In this document: positions 1 to 10,377 of the stretch, in pieces
How the letters are laid out: each line of letters begins with the position of its first letter
Position numbering within the stretch: the first letter of the stretch is position 1
Assembly (NCBI GenBank): GCA_010356995.1
Contig: ML996691.1
Span: 1,058,641-1,122,640, forward strand
Direction of reading: 5' to 3'
Length of the DNA stretch: 64,000 nucleotides
DNA from: Trichodelitschia bisporula
Taxonomy: Eukaryota; Ascomycota; Dothideomycetes; Phaeotrichales; Phaeotrichaceae
The notes under the pieces: generated by a model
The model's input: the letters and a program-made list of their open reading frames with translations, nothing else
Told to the model about the DNA's origin: nothing
Databases searched by the model: none
Program-made: the position numbers and the translations under genes

Positions 1-217
1 TTCGAGAATGGTGAAGGTGGCAGCAGAAATCTTGGCAAGCCTGGGACGCTGGTCCCAGCAATAAGACCTTTGAAAATCCGCCCTAGAACAGTCCCCAACA
101 TCTCCACACCTTCAACAACCACACACCATTGGTTCTTCTTAGGACTTAGGACACTTCAGAAATTATTACCTAGTCCTTTCACTCGGTTCAGAGCGTCTCA
201 GAGCCCTCATTGCCATC

Positions 218-1788
218 ATGGCAGACACCGCTCCTCCTGCCACTTCTGGCCCTCCCCCTCCGACCGACTCGAAAAAGCCCAAAGCCACACCCGTCAAGCC
301 CGAGAAGCCCGATGAGGAGCAATACAAGGCGGACGTCGAAAAGGCCGAGCGCGCTCATGCGAAGTCAATGGACACTTTGGTGAGTTTCAAGTCGAGCTGC
401 TCTTAGGCGGTGCTAACTGAAGTCTAGAACGCCATCAAGGCGAAGCTCAGTCTCGCACAGCCTCACAATAAGGACTCCCCCACTGCCAAACGCCAGGCTG
501 AACTCCAGTCGAAGCTCTCCGAGATCCGCAAGCGCCAATCGGGCTTCAAGAACACTCGGCAGGAGACAATGGAGAAGGTCAAGAAGTTGGACGAGCAACT
601 CAAAAGCCGCATCGCGGAGCACAAGGCCCTGCGTAGCAAGATTCCGTTCAAGTCAGTGGAGGAAGTTGACCAAGAGATTGACCGCCTTGAACGCCAGGTT
701 GCTTCCGGCACGATGAAGATTGTGGACGAGAAGAAGATGCTCGCTGAAATCAGCAGCCTGAACCGCTTAAAGAAGAGCTTCCCCGCACTGGACAACAGTC
801 AAAAGGGCATCGACGAAACCAAGCAGCGGATATCGGAGCTCAAGAAGTCCCTTGACGACCCTGAGCAGAAGGCGCTTAGCGAGGAGGCCGCTGGTCTTCA
901 GTCTGAGCTCGCCCAGATTCGGAAGGAACAGGACGAGGTCTTCAAGAACCTGAACTCCCTTCGGGACGAGCGTACCAAGGCACAGGCCGAGCAGCAAGAG
1001 ACGTTTCAAGCACTCCGTGCCGTCAAGGATGCGTACTTCCAGCAGAAGCGTGCGTTCCGCGACTACGAGCAAAAGGCCTTCCAGCAGCGCAAGGAGCGTC
1101 AGCGTGCCGAGCGTGAGGCTTTCGAGGCCAACAAGCGCAAGGAAGTTGCTGAACGTAAGCTCGAGGAAGCGAGCTCTCCCGCCTACCTCGATGAGATCCT
1201 CACCACCGAAGGCCTTATTCGCTACTTTGACCCGTCGGCTCTCCCCGCTAAGGAAATCACTGCCACTAGCAAGTTTGCTGCTACCGCTCAGCGCACGATC
1301 GATGACAGTGGCTTGAAGGGCACTCGTCTGGCCAAGAAGGAGGATGAGGACTACTTCGCTCCTACTGGCGGCAAGAAGAAGAAGGGCAAGAAGGGCGGAG
1401 CTTCCGCCGCTGCTTCGGAAACCAAGTTCAACTTGAGCATCGGTGTCATCGAGGAGCTTGCGAAGGTCAAGGTCAATGCTCCCGCTAGCCAGGCCGACGT
1501 TCCCGGCGTCGTCAAGCAGCTTCAGGAGAAGTTGGAGTTTTGGAAGGAGGACCAGGACCGCAAGACCAAAGAGGTATGTTATTACTCTATCCGGCAGATT
1601 TGTACTAACCGGTTCAGAATATCGCGAAGGCCCAGAAGGAGATTGATCGCCTCGAGTCTGAGGAAGCCGGCGCGAATGGCAACAAGGAGGCGGCGGCTAC
1701 GAACGGTGCTGCTGCTGCGGACAAGAAGGACGAGGCTACCGAGGTTGCGGAGAAGGTCGAGGAGGTCACCCTCGAAGATAAGGAGTAA
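218..1788 (+). CDS. BFR1: BFR1-like nuclear segregation / polysome-associated coiled-coil protein
   Basis: Three exons: 218-379, 428-1573 and 1618-1788, joined by canonical introns of 48 and 44 nt (donors GTGAGT and GTATGT; branch-like GCTAAC and ACTAAC). The product is 492 residues. It starts with a Pro/Lys-rich segment (MADTAPPATS...) and then runs as a long charged coiled coil over roughly residues 55-310, with 'RKRQSGFKNTRQ' and 'SKIPFKSVEEVDQEIDRLE'. It continues with a 'GGKKKKGKKGG' basic patch and an acidic Glu-rich tail. Heptads and the KIPFKSVEEVDQEI block are typical of the Bfr1 family. In yeast Bfr1 associates with mRNP and polyribosomes at the ER and affects ploidy maintenance. 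Family length is about 470-500 residues, so the model looks complete. Function is by family; the exon model is seen in the sequence. Confidence 0.9.
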
Positions 1789-2231
1789 CCCGCTACCGTG
1801 TCTGGTTTCTCATTTCCTGTTTCTCTTAAGATAACCCTTGGGGCATTGCGAGCTTGTCCCGTTCTATCCTGTATTTCTCTTAGAGTTAACCTCAAAAGCT
1901 AAACGAAATAATGCGAGGATCTGTGAGATATATCTGCCCTTGAGGGCATTGTGTTCTGGTTTTCTGGCCGCTTTTCATGGGAACTGTACTCTACAACGGT
2001 TACCACAAGTCGCAGCATTTCCTTTACTGGACGAAGTCCGGTGCGCGAGCACCGCCTCCACAATTGAATAGCCGCTCATGCGCGGTTCATGATCTCATGG
2101 CATACATAAAAGAAAACGAGTGAGTGTGAAGCCACCACAAAAGACGAAAGACAAATCCCCCGAGCTCCTGATCCCATGCACATGCAAAATCTACATCTCA
2201 GTCCCTGGCACCGCGCCGAACGGTCTGGCCT
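1789..2231. other. intergenic, convergent 3' ends
   Basis: This is the space between the BFR1-like gene and the small minus-strand gene that faces it. I see no coding exon. It holds the two 3' UTRs; no further signal was recognised. Confidence 0.5.
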
Positions 2232-2774
2232 TTACCAGCGACCGCCGCCCACATTCCCCCCGTTCCCATTCGCAGCATCGAACTCCTTGATTGCGGCGTC
2301 CCACTCGCGCCGGTGCGTCTGCTGCACCATGTCCACGCCGCCGACGTAGAGTAGCGGGTGCTGGCGGCCGGGGGCGAGAGTGTAGCTATCGTTCCCCATC
2401 AGCCCAAGTCCCAAGTCCAAGCAAGCTTCCACGGGGGGGTGAGGGGGTGAGGGGTTCGCTTACCAGACTTTGGTGCTGTCACACGCAGCATCAAGGATCT
2501 CCCCGCCCGCACGCTGGATCAGGTCCCGCACCTCGGCCAAGGCGCCCGGCAGGCGCGACGACGGGGTCCCGGCCAGGCTAACGCTGGTGTACTCCTTAAG
2601 GTTGTAGTGCGCGTAGACGTCGATGTCGCGGCTGGCGGAGGTGGTGCGGGAGGGGCTGCGACGCTCGCTCCCGGTGCTGGAGATGGAGCTGCGGCTGGTG
2701 CTGCTGCGGGGAGGGGAGGGGCGGTGGGTGGGGGAGGAGTGGGTGGGGATGTAGCTGAAGGGTTCGGTGTACAT
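2232..2774 (-). CDS. small Ser/Pro-rich protein of unknown function
   Basis: Minus-strand exons 2774-2464 and 2385-2232 are joined by a 78-nt GTAAGC...TAG intron, giving 154 residues. The first ~50 residues are rich in Ser, Pro, Thr and Arg and look disordered. The rest is better structured: 'DIDVYAHYNLKEYTS', then 'GALAEVRDLIQRAGGEILDAAC', then 'CYTLAPGRQHPLLYVGG' and 'HRREWDAAIKEFDAANG', ending in a Gly/Asn-rich tail. I do not recognise a family. The frame stays open across the splice and the C-terminal half has normal coding composition, which is why I keep it. The acceptor is inferred, because nearer AG choices break the frame. No signal peptide or membrane segment is visible. Confidence 0.6.
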
Positions 2775-3573
2775 GGTGACGGTGCTGGGGGGAGGGGACT
2801 TGGGAAGGAAGGGTGTTGCTGGGTTGGAAATGGAGTCGGGGTGAGGCAGTTGGATGCTGAGGCTGGATGGTGAGTTCTCGGGTCTCGTTGACAGTCTTAT
2901 ATATCCATCTCACGCCGGCTATGCCGAGCGCCGTTGTGGAGTCGTGCGACGCGCAACGTCCTTGCGCTGGAGTCAGTCATGGTGTTGTTATGGGAGGCGA
3001 GCAATGAGAGCGGGCCACGCCGTGCTGGCGCGAGGGCGATGCCAGCTCCATTGAGTATGTGTTGGTGCCCTGGTGGGTCCGTGAAGCTCCCAATCCCCAG
3101 CATCGGAGGTATACAATACACGCTGTAGGAGTAGCAAAAGACTACCTGAATACATGCATTAGTTGGACGCGCGCCTAAGCAGTAAAAGTGAGGCAACTCG
3201 GATAGCAAGTGACAAGTGACAAAGCAGGGTATCAATCAGCCGCCCCACCATGAGGAGGAAAAGACAGTAAAAGCATCGCAAAATGAACCAAGCATTAATC
3301 CCGCGCCTATTCATTCGGTCGCCTCATCCATCGGTCTCTCCACCTTTCGCGCCCTGAGTGATGGAATACTAGACCGTTATTTTGGACACGCACGTCGTCT
3401 CGTGGCGCCAGCGAACGTGTGAGCTGTAGACCCTCCATTAGCCAATCATCCGAAACCGCCTCGAAGCCGGAACACCGCCACACCTATGGGCCCAAACGGC
3501 CTGCATCTCGGGCTCCAACGGGCTTCCATTCTCCATCTCTTCCACACCTGAGCATTTCAAAGCCGCCTCAAAC
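2775..3573. other. intergenic between two minus-strand genes
   Basis: This is the upstream region of the small Ser-rich gene and the 3' flank of the stomatin gene. Only short overlapping open frames occur, on both strands, with no splice-consistent exon. No repeat or RNA gene was recognised. Confidence 0.45.
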
Positions 3574-4781
3574 TTAGATGTTCTCAATCACGTGTGCGTT
3601 GATGGCACTCTGGAACCCCTGGTTGCCCTGCCCGTACTCGTGCTCCGCGCTGCTCGACGTGCCAAACGGATTTGAGCTGCTGCCTTGTCCGCCCGAGCCC
3701 TGGTGGGGCACGTGCGCGAGTTGCTCCTGCACAGTCTGGTTCTGGGCCGGCAGGAAGATGACCTTGGAGTTGGCCGACTTGGCCATTTGCTGCATCGCCT
3801 CAAGGTAGCTACCAGAATGTTAGCCTCATGACAAAGGTAATGAGCAAGCTGGAGCTAGGGGATTACTCACCGAATCTGCATCGCGGGCGCGCTGCTGAGG
3901 ATATCAGCCGCCTGGCGCATAAGCTTCGCGCTCTCGACCTCGGCGCGGGCCGCAATGACCTTCGCCTCGCCGGTACGCTTGCTCTGTGCCGCCATAGACA
4001 AGCTCTCCTGCAGCTCCTGCGAGAAGATGATGTCCTTGATAAGCATGCTCTCGACGTCCACACCCCACCTCGACGCCACATCCTCGACAATGGCGCGAAT
4101 ATCTTGCGCCACCTCCTCGCGCCGCTCGATCACGTCCTGCAGGATGCGCGCGCCGATGACATGGCGCAGCGTCGTTTGAGTGCGCTCGATGAGCGCCTGG
4201 CGGATGTCGCTGATGCCGAAGGCGGCCTTGTGCGGCGATGTGATGCGGTAGTAGATGACGGAGGTGAGGTAGAGTGAGACGTTATCCTTGGTCATGCAGA
4301 CCTGCTTGGGGACCTCTGCACATGGATATCAGCTCCCATTCTCAAAAACTCCACAGCTCCTAGACTTACCAACGATCTGGATCTTGACATCGACGTAGAT
4401 CAGTTTCTCCGACAGTGGGTTGACCTTAACGAGACCGGGGTCCACGGCGCGCGCAAACCGCCCAAACTTCGTCACCAGCCCGACCTTGCCCTGGTCGACC
4501 GGGCGATACGGGTTCGGGCACACGATGCAGCACGGGATGGCGCCGAGCGTGCCAATCACGCTCCCGAGCCCTTCGATCATGCCTCCGTACCAGCCATGCG
4601 CGGGGTCATCTTCGGTATCCGGCTTGAGAACTTGCGCGTACGATGGCTGCAGATCCTCGCGACGTGGCGGCTGGACCTTGACCAGCGGGCCATCGCCGCC
4701 GATGCTGGGGATGGTGTTGGAAGCAGAAGCGTGGCTCTCGCCGTTCAGCGGCGCCTTGCTGGTGGAGTGCGTGTCGGACAT
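3574..4781 (-). CDS. stomatin / band 7 (SPFH) family membrane protein
   Basis: Minus-strand exons 4781-4370, 4315-3871 and 3808-3574 (introns 54 and 62 nt) give 363 residues. Residues 1-65 are hydrophilic. Residues 67-90 form a hydrophobic hairpin followed by a Cys cluster (IPCCIVCPNPY), a plausible palmitoylation site that anchors the protein on the cytoplasmic face. The SPFH core runs from about 93 to 280: 'DQGKVGLVTKFGRFARAVDPGL', 'LTSVIYYRI', 'RTQTTLRHVIG', then 'RWGVDVESMLIKDI' and the helical 'SMAAQSKRTGEAKVIAARAEVESAKLMRQAADIL'. The Gln/Ser/Gly-rich tail ends in IENI. Family members oligomerise at membranes and organise microdomains; the exact partner here is unknown. Splice joins restore the conserved VEVPKQVCMTKDNV block, supporting the model. 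Confidence 0.92.
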
Positions 4782-6949
4782 CGTGTCGTCGTTGGTTTGG
4801 TGGATGGTGGGTGAAGGGGCGAGAAGGCTGCGCGTGGATGACAGCTTGGCTGATGGTGCGTGCGTGCGGGCGAGAGCTGTTGTTTATGAGGTGAGATATG
4901 GGCGGGGGTGATGGGTGAAGGCAGGTGGCGTCACTCACGTTTCGCGTGGCGGATCGGGAATAAGGGGTAGATGGATGCGGGGGGGCTGTTTGATAATTTA
5001 GGAATTATCTCACCGGATGCCGGTGAATTGTCCGCGTGGGATGAAATCGGCAAGGTTGATGGTTAGGGTGGCGAAACGGAGATGGTTTCGTGAGAGGCGG
5101 AATGGGAGTGATCGCGACATGCAACGGGAATGAGCTTTAGCTTTTAAGCGATCGCGACTGAGTGGGCATGCAACTGTGTCACTGCGCCTGCTGCTGCGGG
5201 GAAAGCTACTGGGATACTGAACTGGGGGTAGCGTCCGATGCTAGTGCTTGGATGCTTGGAGACTTTGGAGTTGTGGAGGCGCGGCCGGGGGACGGTCGGC
5301 AGCGGATGTGAACGGCGCAGCGCGTTTAATGCGGCGTCCTCAGTCTGGGCAGGGCAGACAAGGCTGCAGACAGATCCGGCGGGTGCTAAACCGCGAAGAG
5401 TGGATGGTGATAGGCGAAGGGGGCTATGCTCGGCTTAAGTGCCGCTCTGGCGTGGGTACGAAGAGCGCATGGGATGCATCGCTGACGGCTCATCGACGAG
5501 CTGGGATCGAGAATGGACATCATCAATCATCACTTGACTTGGGCAATCGAGCCGGCCGCACAACAGGGAGGGGTAAAATGCCTCGTCGCTCGTGTTGTTC
5601 CCATCCATCGACGGCATCCCTTCCAGAATGCGAGGAAGGGCTTCTGAAACTCATTTTTAGAAAGGCGAATTCCTCGTTGGCCGGCAGTGCCGTAGATTCC
5701 GGGCCTCCCAGATCATTTGATATCGGAAATCCTCCGACTGCTCCTGTTGTTTGCGGCTGATGGAAACGGCCCTTTTACGATGATCCTCTTGATATCTGCG
5801 CCACACCCGCCTCTTTCAGGTCCTCATGTGGCTTTGTACCACCCATATTTAGCAGTAACAGTTGGGTGGCCGAGTACGAGTGCCAAGCAGATGGATAAAG
5901 TAGCTCAGTGTGTTGAAAGAGGGGCTCATATCGTGAGGTGTGATGGCATTCTGGACTTTAGATAAAGTCGAAGTGAGGGGGTGATGGAAGTAAGCCTTGC
6001 CGGCGCCTCGTGCCCACATCGCCTGCCGCCGAGAAAAGGCTAGCATTCTTGGCCTGGCATGTCGACAATGTTGGACTTCAAACGTGCCTTGGCTGCGAGG
6101 AGACTGAAATGCATGCGCATACTCGTATTGTGATCGCCAGAAGAGCATTTCACCCCATGCACTCGTTGCCATACGGTACCGTACTATGGCCAGAATAGCC
6201 AATGCACTTGACCCCGAAATAGCCTCCTGAGATCATACCACATCAGGACCTTCCGACACGTGGTTGGGACGGCGGACAGTCACCCATTTGAACTCTCTGA
6301 ATTTCATCCATGTTCCAGCAAGTCACCTTCGACCCGAGTTTAAACTGGACTTCGGTGTCTCTCTCCTGCTCTCCTTCCCTGCGAACTTCGCTCTTGTATC
6401 ATCATTGCTAACTTGAAGACTCCAGTGGAACGGCTTCCGCTCCTTGATCGTCTGGACCGCGATACTATCAATACACATAATCATCTGCTGCATGTTTTGA
6501 GCGCCTTTTCTCCATCTGGTGCTTGAGGTAGTGCTGCATCATCCCGCTATCCGTGATGTTGGCATCAGTAATTGAAGAGAAATGCCCGGCCTCGACGATA
6601 CAACACCGACCTGGATCGCGACACCACTCCACTTCTCTCAATTGCCGATGTACTTGACCTGCCCTTGATCTTGCCCCAGAAACTGGATGTATTTGTCTGG
6701 ATTTTGTGGTAGTTGATGTGGAAATGGGGCCGGAGGATTCATCTCCCAATGAAGCCAGCAGACATTGGCGGCAAGAACGACCAGGTCTGCTCCATAGACG
6801 ACTTCTCCCGGTACACGGCCATCGCAACATCCACCGCAACGTCTACCGCAACTTCTACAAGTTTACCATTTCCCTCCCTAAGCACTTTCTACAGTCCAGC
6901 ACATCTAGAAGTAGCCATTCATTGACCGGTATATTGCAGTTAGACCCCA
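4782..6949. other. intergenic, no gene recognised
   Basis: About 2.2 kb upstream of the stomatin gene. Open frames exist on both strands but have poor composition and no family resemblance. The first few hundred bases probably contain the stomatin promoter and 5' UTR. Confidence 0.45.
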
Positions 6950-7122
6950 CGCTGCTCGTCCAGCAAGTCCGCCACTGCTCCTCCAGCAAGTCCACCACTC
7001 TGCTCTTCCAGCAAGCCCACCACTCTGCTCTTCCAGCAAGTCCACCACACTGCTCCTCCAGCAAGTCCGCCACACTGCTCTTCCAGCAAGTTCACCACAC
7101 TGCTCCTCCAGCAAGTCCACCA
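6950..7122. repeat. 25-nt minisatellite, about seven copies
   Basis: A tandem array of a unit close to CTGCTCYTCCAGCAAGTCC plus CACCA. Most copies are 25 nt and one is 23 nt; differences are mainly C/T or A/G at a few positions. Read in any frame it yields a repetitive Gln/Ser/His/Pro peptide, but no convincing gene contains it. It lies about 115 bases upstream of the start codon of the secreted-protein gene at 7238, so it is probably in that gene's promoter or 5' UTR. Confidence 0.85.
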
Positions 7123-7237
7123 TACTGTACCTGCTGTGCAACGCAGCACACGCACGACGAAACACACCGCATACCAGACTACTTCTTCACTTCAAGACCC
7201 CATTGGACATAAAATCTTCTTTACGTCATTCAGCATC

Positions 7238-8102
7238 ATGCATCTTGCCGCCCTCCTTATCCCTCTCATCCTCTCCACTCCCACCATCGCAAACACATGC
7301 ACGCCCTGCGACCCTCCTGGCATCAAATCCATCACGCCGCCTTCTCTCTCCGACCCCACCATCGTTGACTTCTATGCCAATCTTCTCCACTCAGTCAGCG
7401 GGGTCCATTTCGAACGCTCCATCTCCTCCGATCCCAATCGTGACGACGCGCATGCTCCCATATGCTGTTCGTGCCCCCTCTGAACATGAACAAGCTGACC
7501 CTCTAGGCGAACCTACAGCCCTCTGTCTGCTACTCAGCGGCTTCGGCGTACCCTTCTGCTATGTACGCGAACCCCCAGCACAAAAAAGCCCCACCTAACC
7601 CCTCAAGGACAAATTCACAACCTCCTTCCTTCTCCCCGACGCCAGCTACGGCACACTGCATAACGGGTCTTACATCCTGCCCTCGGGAGCACATGTCAAC
7701 CTCTTCAACGGCAGCGTGACGCAACCGCAGAACGGGCAGAGCGCGCAGAAGGGTGGACAGGAGAATATTTACGCAGATCATCCGCTCGCGAGGCCGAACA
7801 CGACTATGCTAACCCCCCCTCCGCAGTGGACAGCTACGGGCATTGGAAAAGCCTTGCCTGCTACCGGATTGGGGAGCGTGAGTGCTACCGTCTCTAGTTC
7901 CGGTGCGAAGACGACGGGCGAGGGCTTGGTTGCTACTGAGTCGACGGCAAAACACACAGGGCGGCCTACTGCGGACGCGGCGAAACAGACGGTAGTAGCG
8001 GATGCGATGGCTAAGAGCGGGGCGGCTGGACGAGCGAGCGTCCACACTGGAGCTGTGGGTATTGCATGTGTATTTGTATTACTGGGAGTCGTGATGGTGT
8101 AA
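7238..8102 (+). CDS. predicted secreted, probably GPI-anchored protein
   Basis: Three exons, 7238-7439, 7507-7562 and 7608-8102, give 250 residues. Introns of 67 and 45 nt end in 'ctgaccctctag' and 'cctaacccctcaag', both good branch/acceptor pairs, and the phases fit exactly. Residues 1-18 are a signal peptide (MHLAALLIPLILSTPTIA). The mature part has four cysteines in its first half (TCTPC, LCLL, FCY), then 'TTSFLLPDASYGTLHNGSYILPSGAHVNLFNGS' with N-glycosylation sequons. A long Thr/Ser/Ala/Gly-rich stalk follows, and a C-terminal hydrophobic tail (GIACVFVLLGVVMV) fits a GPI attachment signal. I do not recognise a named family. The role is probably in the cell wall or at the surface. Confidence 0.72.
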
Positions 8103-8424
8103 TGCGTGCCGGCGAGACGAGGCGAATAGATGGGGGGTGGCGGTATGGACATTGTGGGACTCAGAGTACGAGGATGGCATTTTGTGGGTTCGATATCATA
8201 TCGTTTGCATGGTCTATATTTGCTTTATGGTGGGCGGCGCTTTGCGTGTGCTCAATGGGTAGATGTTAATGAAGGGATACGAGTACTTGCAGAGACTGCC
8301 ATGCGTAAAGATTATGCAGATGAATTAAGTACAATAAGCGAAGATACCGGACGACATCGCTGTTGAGTCATTGCTCTATCTGAAGTATACATGAAGCACA
8401 AGCATCGTTCATCAATCATTAGTC
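8103..8424. other. convergent intergenic
   Basis: The 3' flanks of the secreted-protein gene (+) and the flavin monooxygenase (-). No gene or repeat is seen. Confidence 0.5.
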
Positions 8425-10055
8425 TTAGTTCTTCTGGTGCCCGAGTCCATCCCTCAGCAGATCCTCTTTTTGCACCACCTTCAGAGGTAGCGAGCTTCCA
8501 ATGCCGAAGAGCACAAAAAGTGCCCATTTCCAGCGGAAAGGGTTTATAGTCAATGTAAACGCGAACCACCACATAAGCTCAGCGTAGGTGAAAAAGTCGA
8601 ATGCTCCCCTACAGGAACGGTCAGCTTTTCCACAACGTCCAGTTAAGAGGCACATACGTCGGCGCCCGCGACTTGACCCACTGCGTCATCTTAATCCACC
8701 GCTTCATCCAACGCTCCCTCGGCTTTGCCAGCGGGTCGACCAGCGTCATAAGCAAGAAGCGCGTATATATACCAATATGATAGTTTCCAACCGTGCCAAT
8801 AGCATTGACATAAGTGCAATTATTCGCACATATTTCCGGGTGCTTCGGCGGAAACACCTGGATGTACCAGTTTGGAGGGCTGTACTCGTCTTCGAAGCAG
8901 TCGTCGGGAAGGAAGGAGAGCGATGGCCGCTGGTAGCCTGTTGCCATGATCACAATGTCTGCGTCCACGACAGTTTCCTTGCCCGGTCCGCCCTCTGGCA
9001 CGCCCTGCCCTCGCTTCGTGAAGCGGATCCCACGCTCCTCGAAGGATACGATGTCGCCACGCAACCAGGACGCTTTGTCCGCGCGGATCAGCTGCAGCAC
9101 GTCGTCGTTGACCATGGGCGTCTCGGTGAAGATCCCGCCCGCACCATGCGGGGGTGCGAGGTCGGACAAGTCACGGTAGAAGAAGATGCGGAGCAGATTC
9201 TCAGGGATGAAGGAAAGGAATGTTTCGGAGCCGAAGATATTCAGCGAGAGAAGCACGTCGACCAGCGGCGTGCGCGGGATGATCCACTTCTCCGACCGCG
9301 CTAGGATATTTGTATGGGCTGCCCCCTCGCTGGCGACGAACTCGAGGGCTTCGACGGCGCTGGCTCCGCCGCCGATCACGGCTACTTTTTTCCCCTCTAC
9401 TTTCACACCGTCCAGTTGCGAGGAGTGGTGAATCTGGCCCTTGAACTTATCCATGCCGGGGATATGGGGCATCTTCGGGTCGCCGCAGGTGCCAATGGCT
9501 GCGATGACACCGTCGAAACGCCCGTTGGCGGGATCGTTGATGATCCATCGTCCCCTGGAGTCTTGGTATACTTTGGTGACTTTTGTATCGAACTTCGTGC
9601 GGCGCTCGAGACCGTATTTCTTCCATAGCTCCGTGATTTGGCTGACGATTTGCTGGCGGTCGGGGTAGCCCTTTTTCCACTGGACGGAGGGGAAGAAGCG
9701 GTACATGAGGCTGTGGATCTGGAGACCGGACGTGCTGTTTACTCGCTGTTTTGTTTTTGTTAGCTTTCGAGATTGTGCTTGTTCGATCGCCAAACCGTAC
9801 ACTCCAGATGCCGCCCAGATTTTTGAGACTCCCAGCTTCGAAGATGGTAGCCTCGAAGCCATGGCCAACGCAGTGAGCTGCAGCAGATACACCTGTCAGA
9901 CCTGCACCGATTACAGCGATTTTAGGCCGGCTGAGTGTGGCATGTGGTGGAGGGGGCGTCGGAGACAGAAGCTTGTCCAAAAACCACTGCATGGCTTGAT
10001 AGACAAAGAACAAGACATTCTGAATCAATTCCCGCACACGGTGGAAAAGCCCCAT
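8425..10055 (-). CDS. flavin-containing (FMO-type) monooxygenase with membrane segments
   Basis: Minus-strand exons 10055-9801, 9745-8658 and 8608-8425 (introns 55 and 49 nt) give 508 residues. A hydrophobic N-terminal stretch (residues ~12-30, NVLFFVYQAMQWF) precedes the FAD-binding GxGxxG at 50-55 (GAGLTG). The FMO-like signature FKGxxxH lies at 186-192, but an aromatic at the end of the classic motif is replaced by Leu196. The NADPH-binding GGGASA lies at 210-215, and the late motif ATGYQRP follows. The third exon adds an aromatic/hydrophobic segment (MWWFAFTLTINPFRWKWALFVLFGIG) that may anchor the C-terminus in a membrane. The enzyme would use FAD, NADPH and O2 to oxygenate a soft nucleophile or ketone; the substrate is unknown. 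No pathway genes are adjacent. Skipping the last intron would end the protein early in an unrelated tail, so the spliced form is preferred. Confidence 0.9.
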
Positions 10056-10377
10056 GGCGAATTGACTACGAGAGGAGCTACAGGGAGGAAAATAAAGAGA
10101 ATTATAGCGTCCGCGAAGCTATTAAATCTTCGTGATAGAGCCACATCCGGCAAGACGTCCGTACGAATGACATCACCGACAGGGTCTACCTGCGTATTAT
10201 TGATACTCGTCCGAGACAAGGGGTGGGGAGGTTGAGAAGGAAGGAACGCGTTTGCCTGTTACACATTCCAAGCTGCAAACGGATGCAACTGACATTTTAG
10301 AATGTGTACATCAGACAAAATGACCGCAGCATCATCTCTAGAGATTCGGACGGCGATTGAGGGGAAAAGTCGAAAAG
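10056..10377. other. divergent intergenic / possible shared promoter
   Basis: The space between the start of the flavin monooxygenase (-) and the first ATG of the PCI-protein frame (+). It may hold both promoters. No clear TATA box or repeat was recognised. Confidence 0.4.

Noticed and set aside
8588-9304. Plus-strand open frame of 238 codons
   Set aside because: It is antisense to the flavin monooxygenase and has no domain.
8425-10055. Secondary-metabolite gene cluster around the flavin monooxygenase
   Set aside because: Neighbours are a wall-type protein and a PCI subunit. No polyketide synthase, NRPS, terpene synthase or transporter is present.
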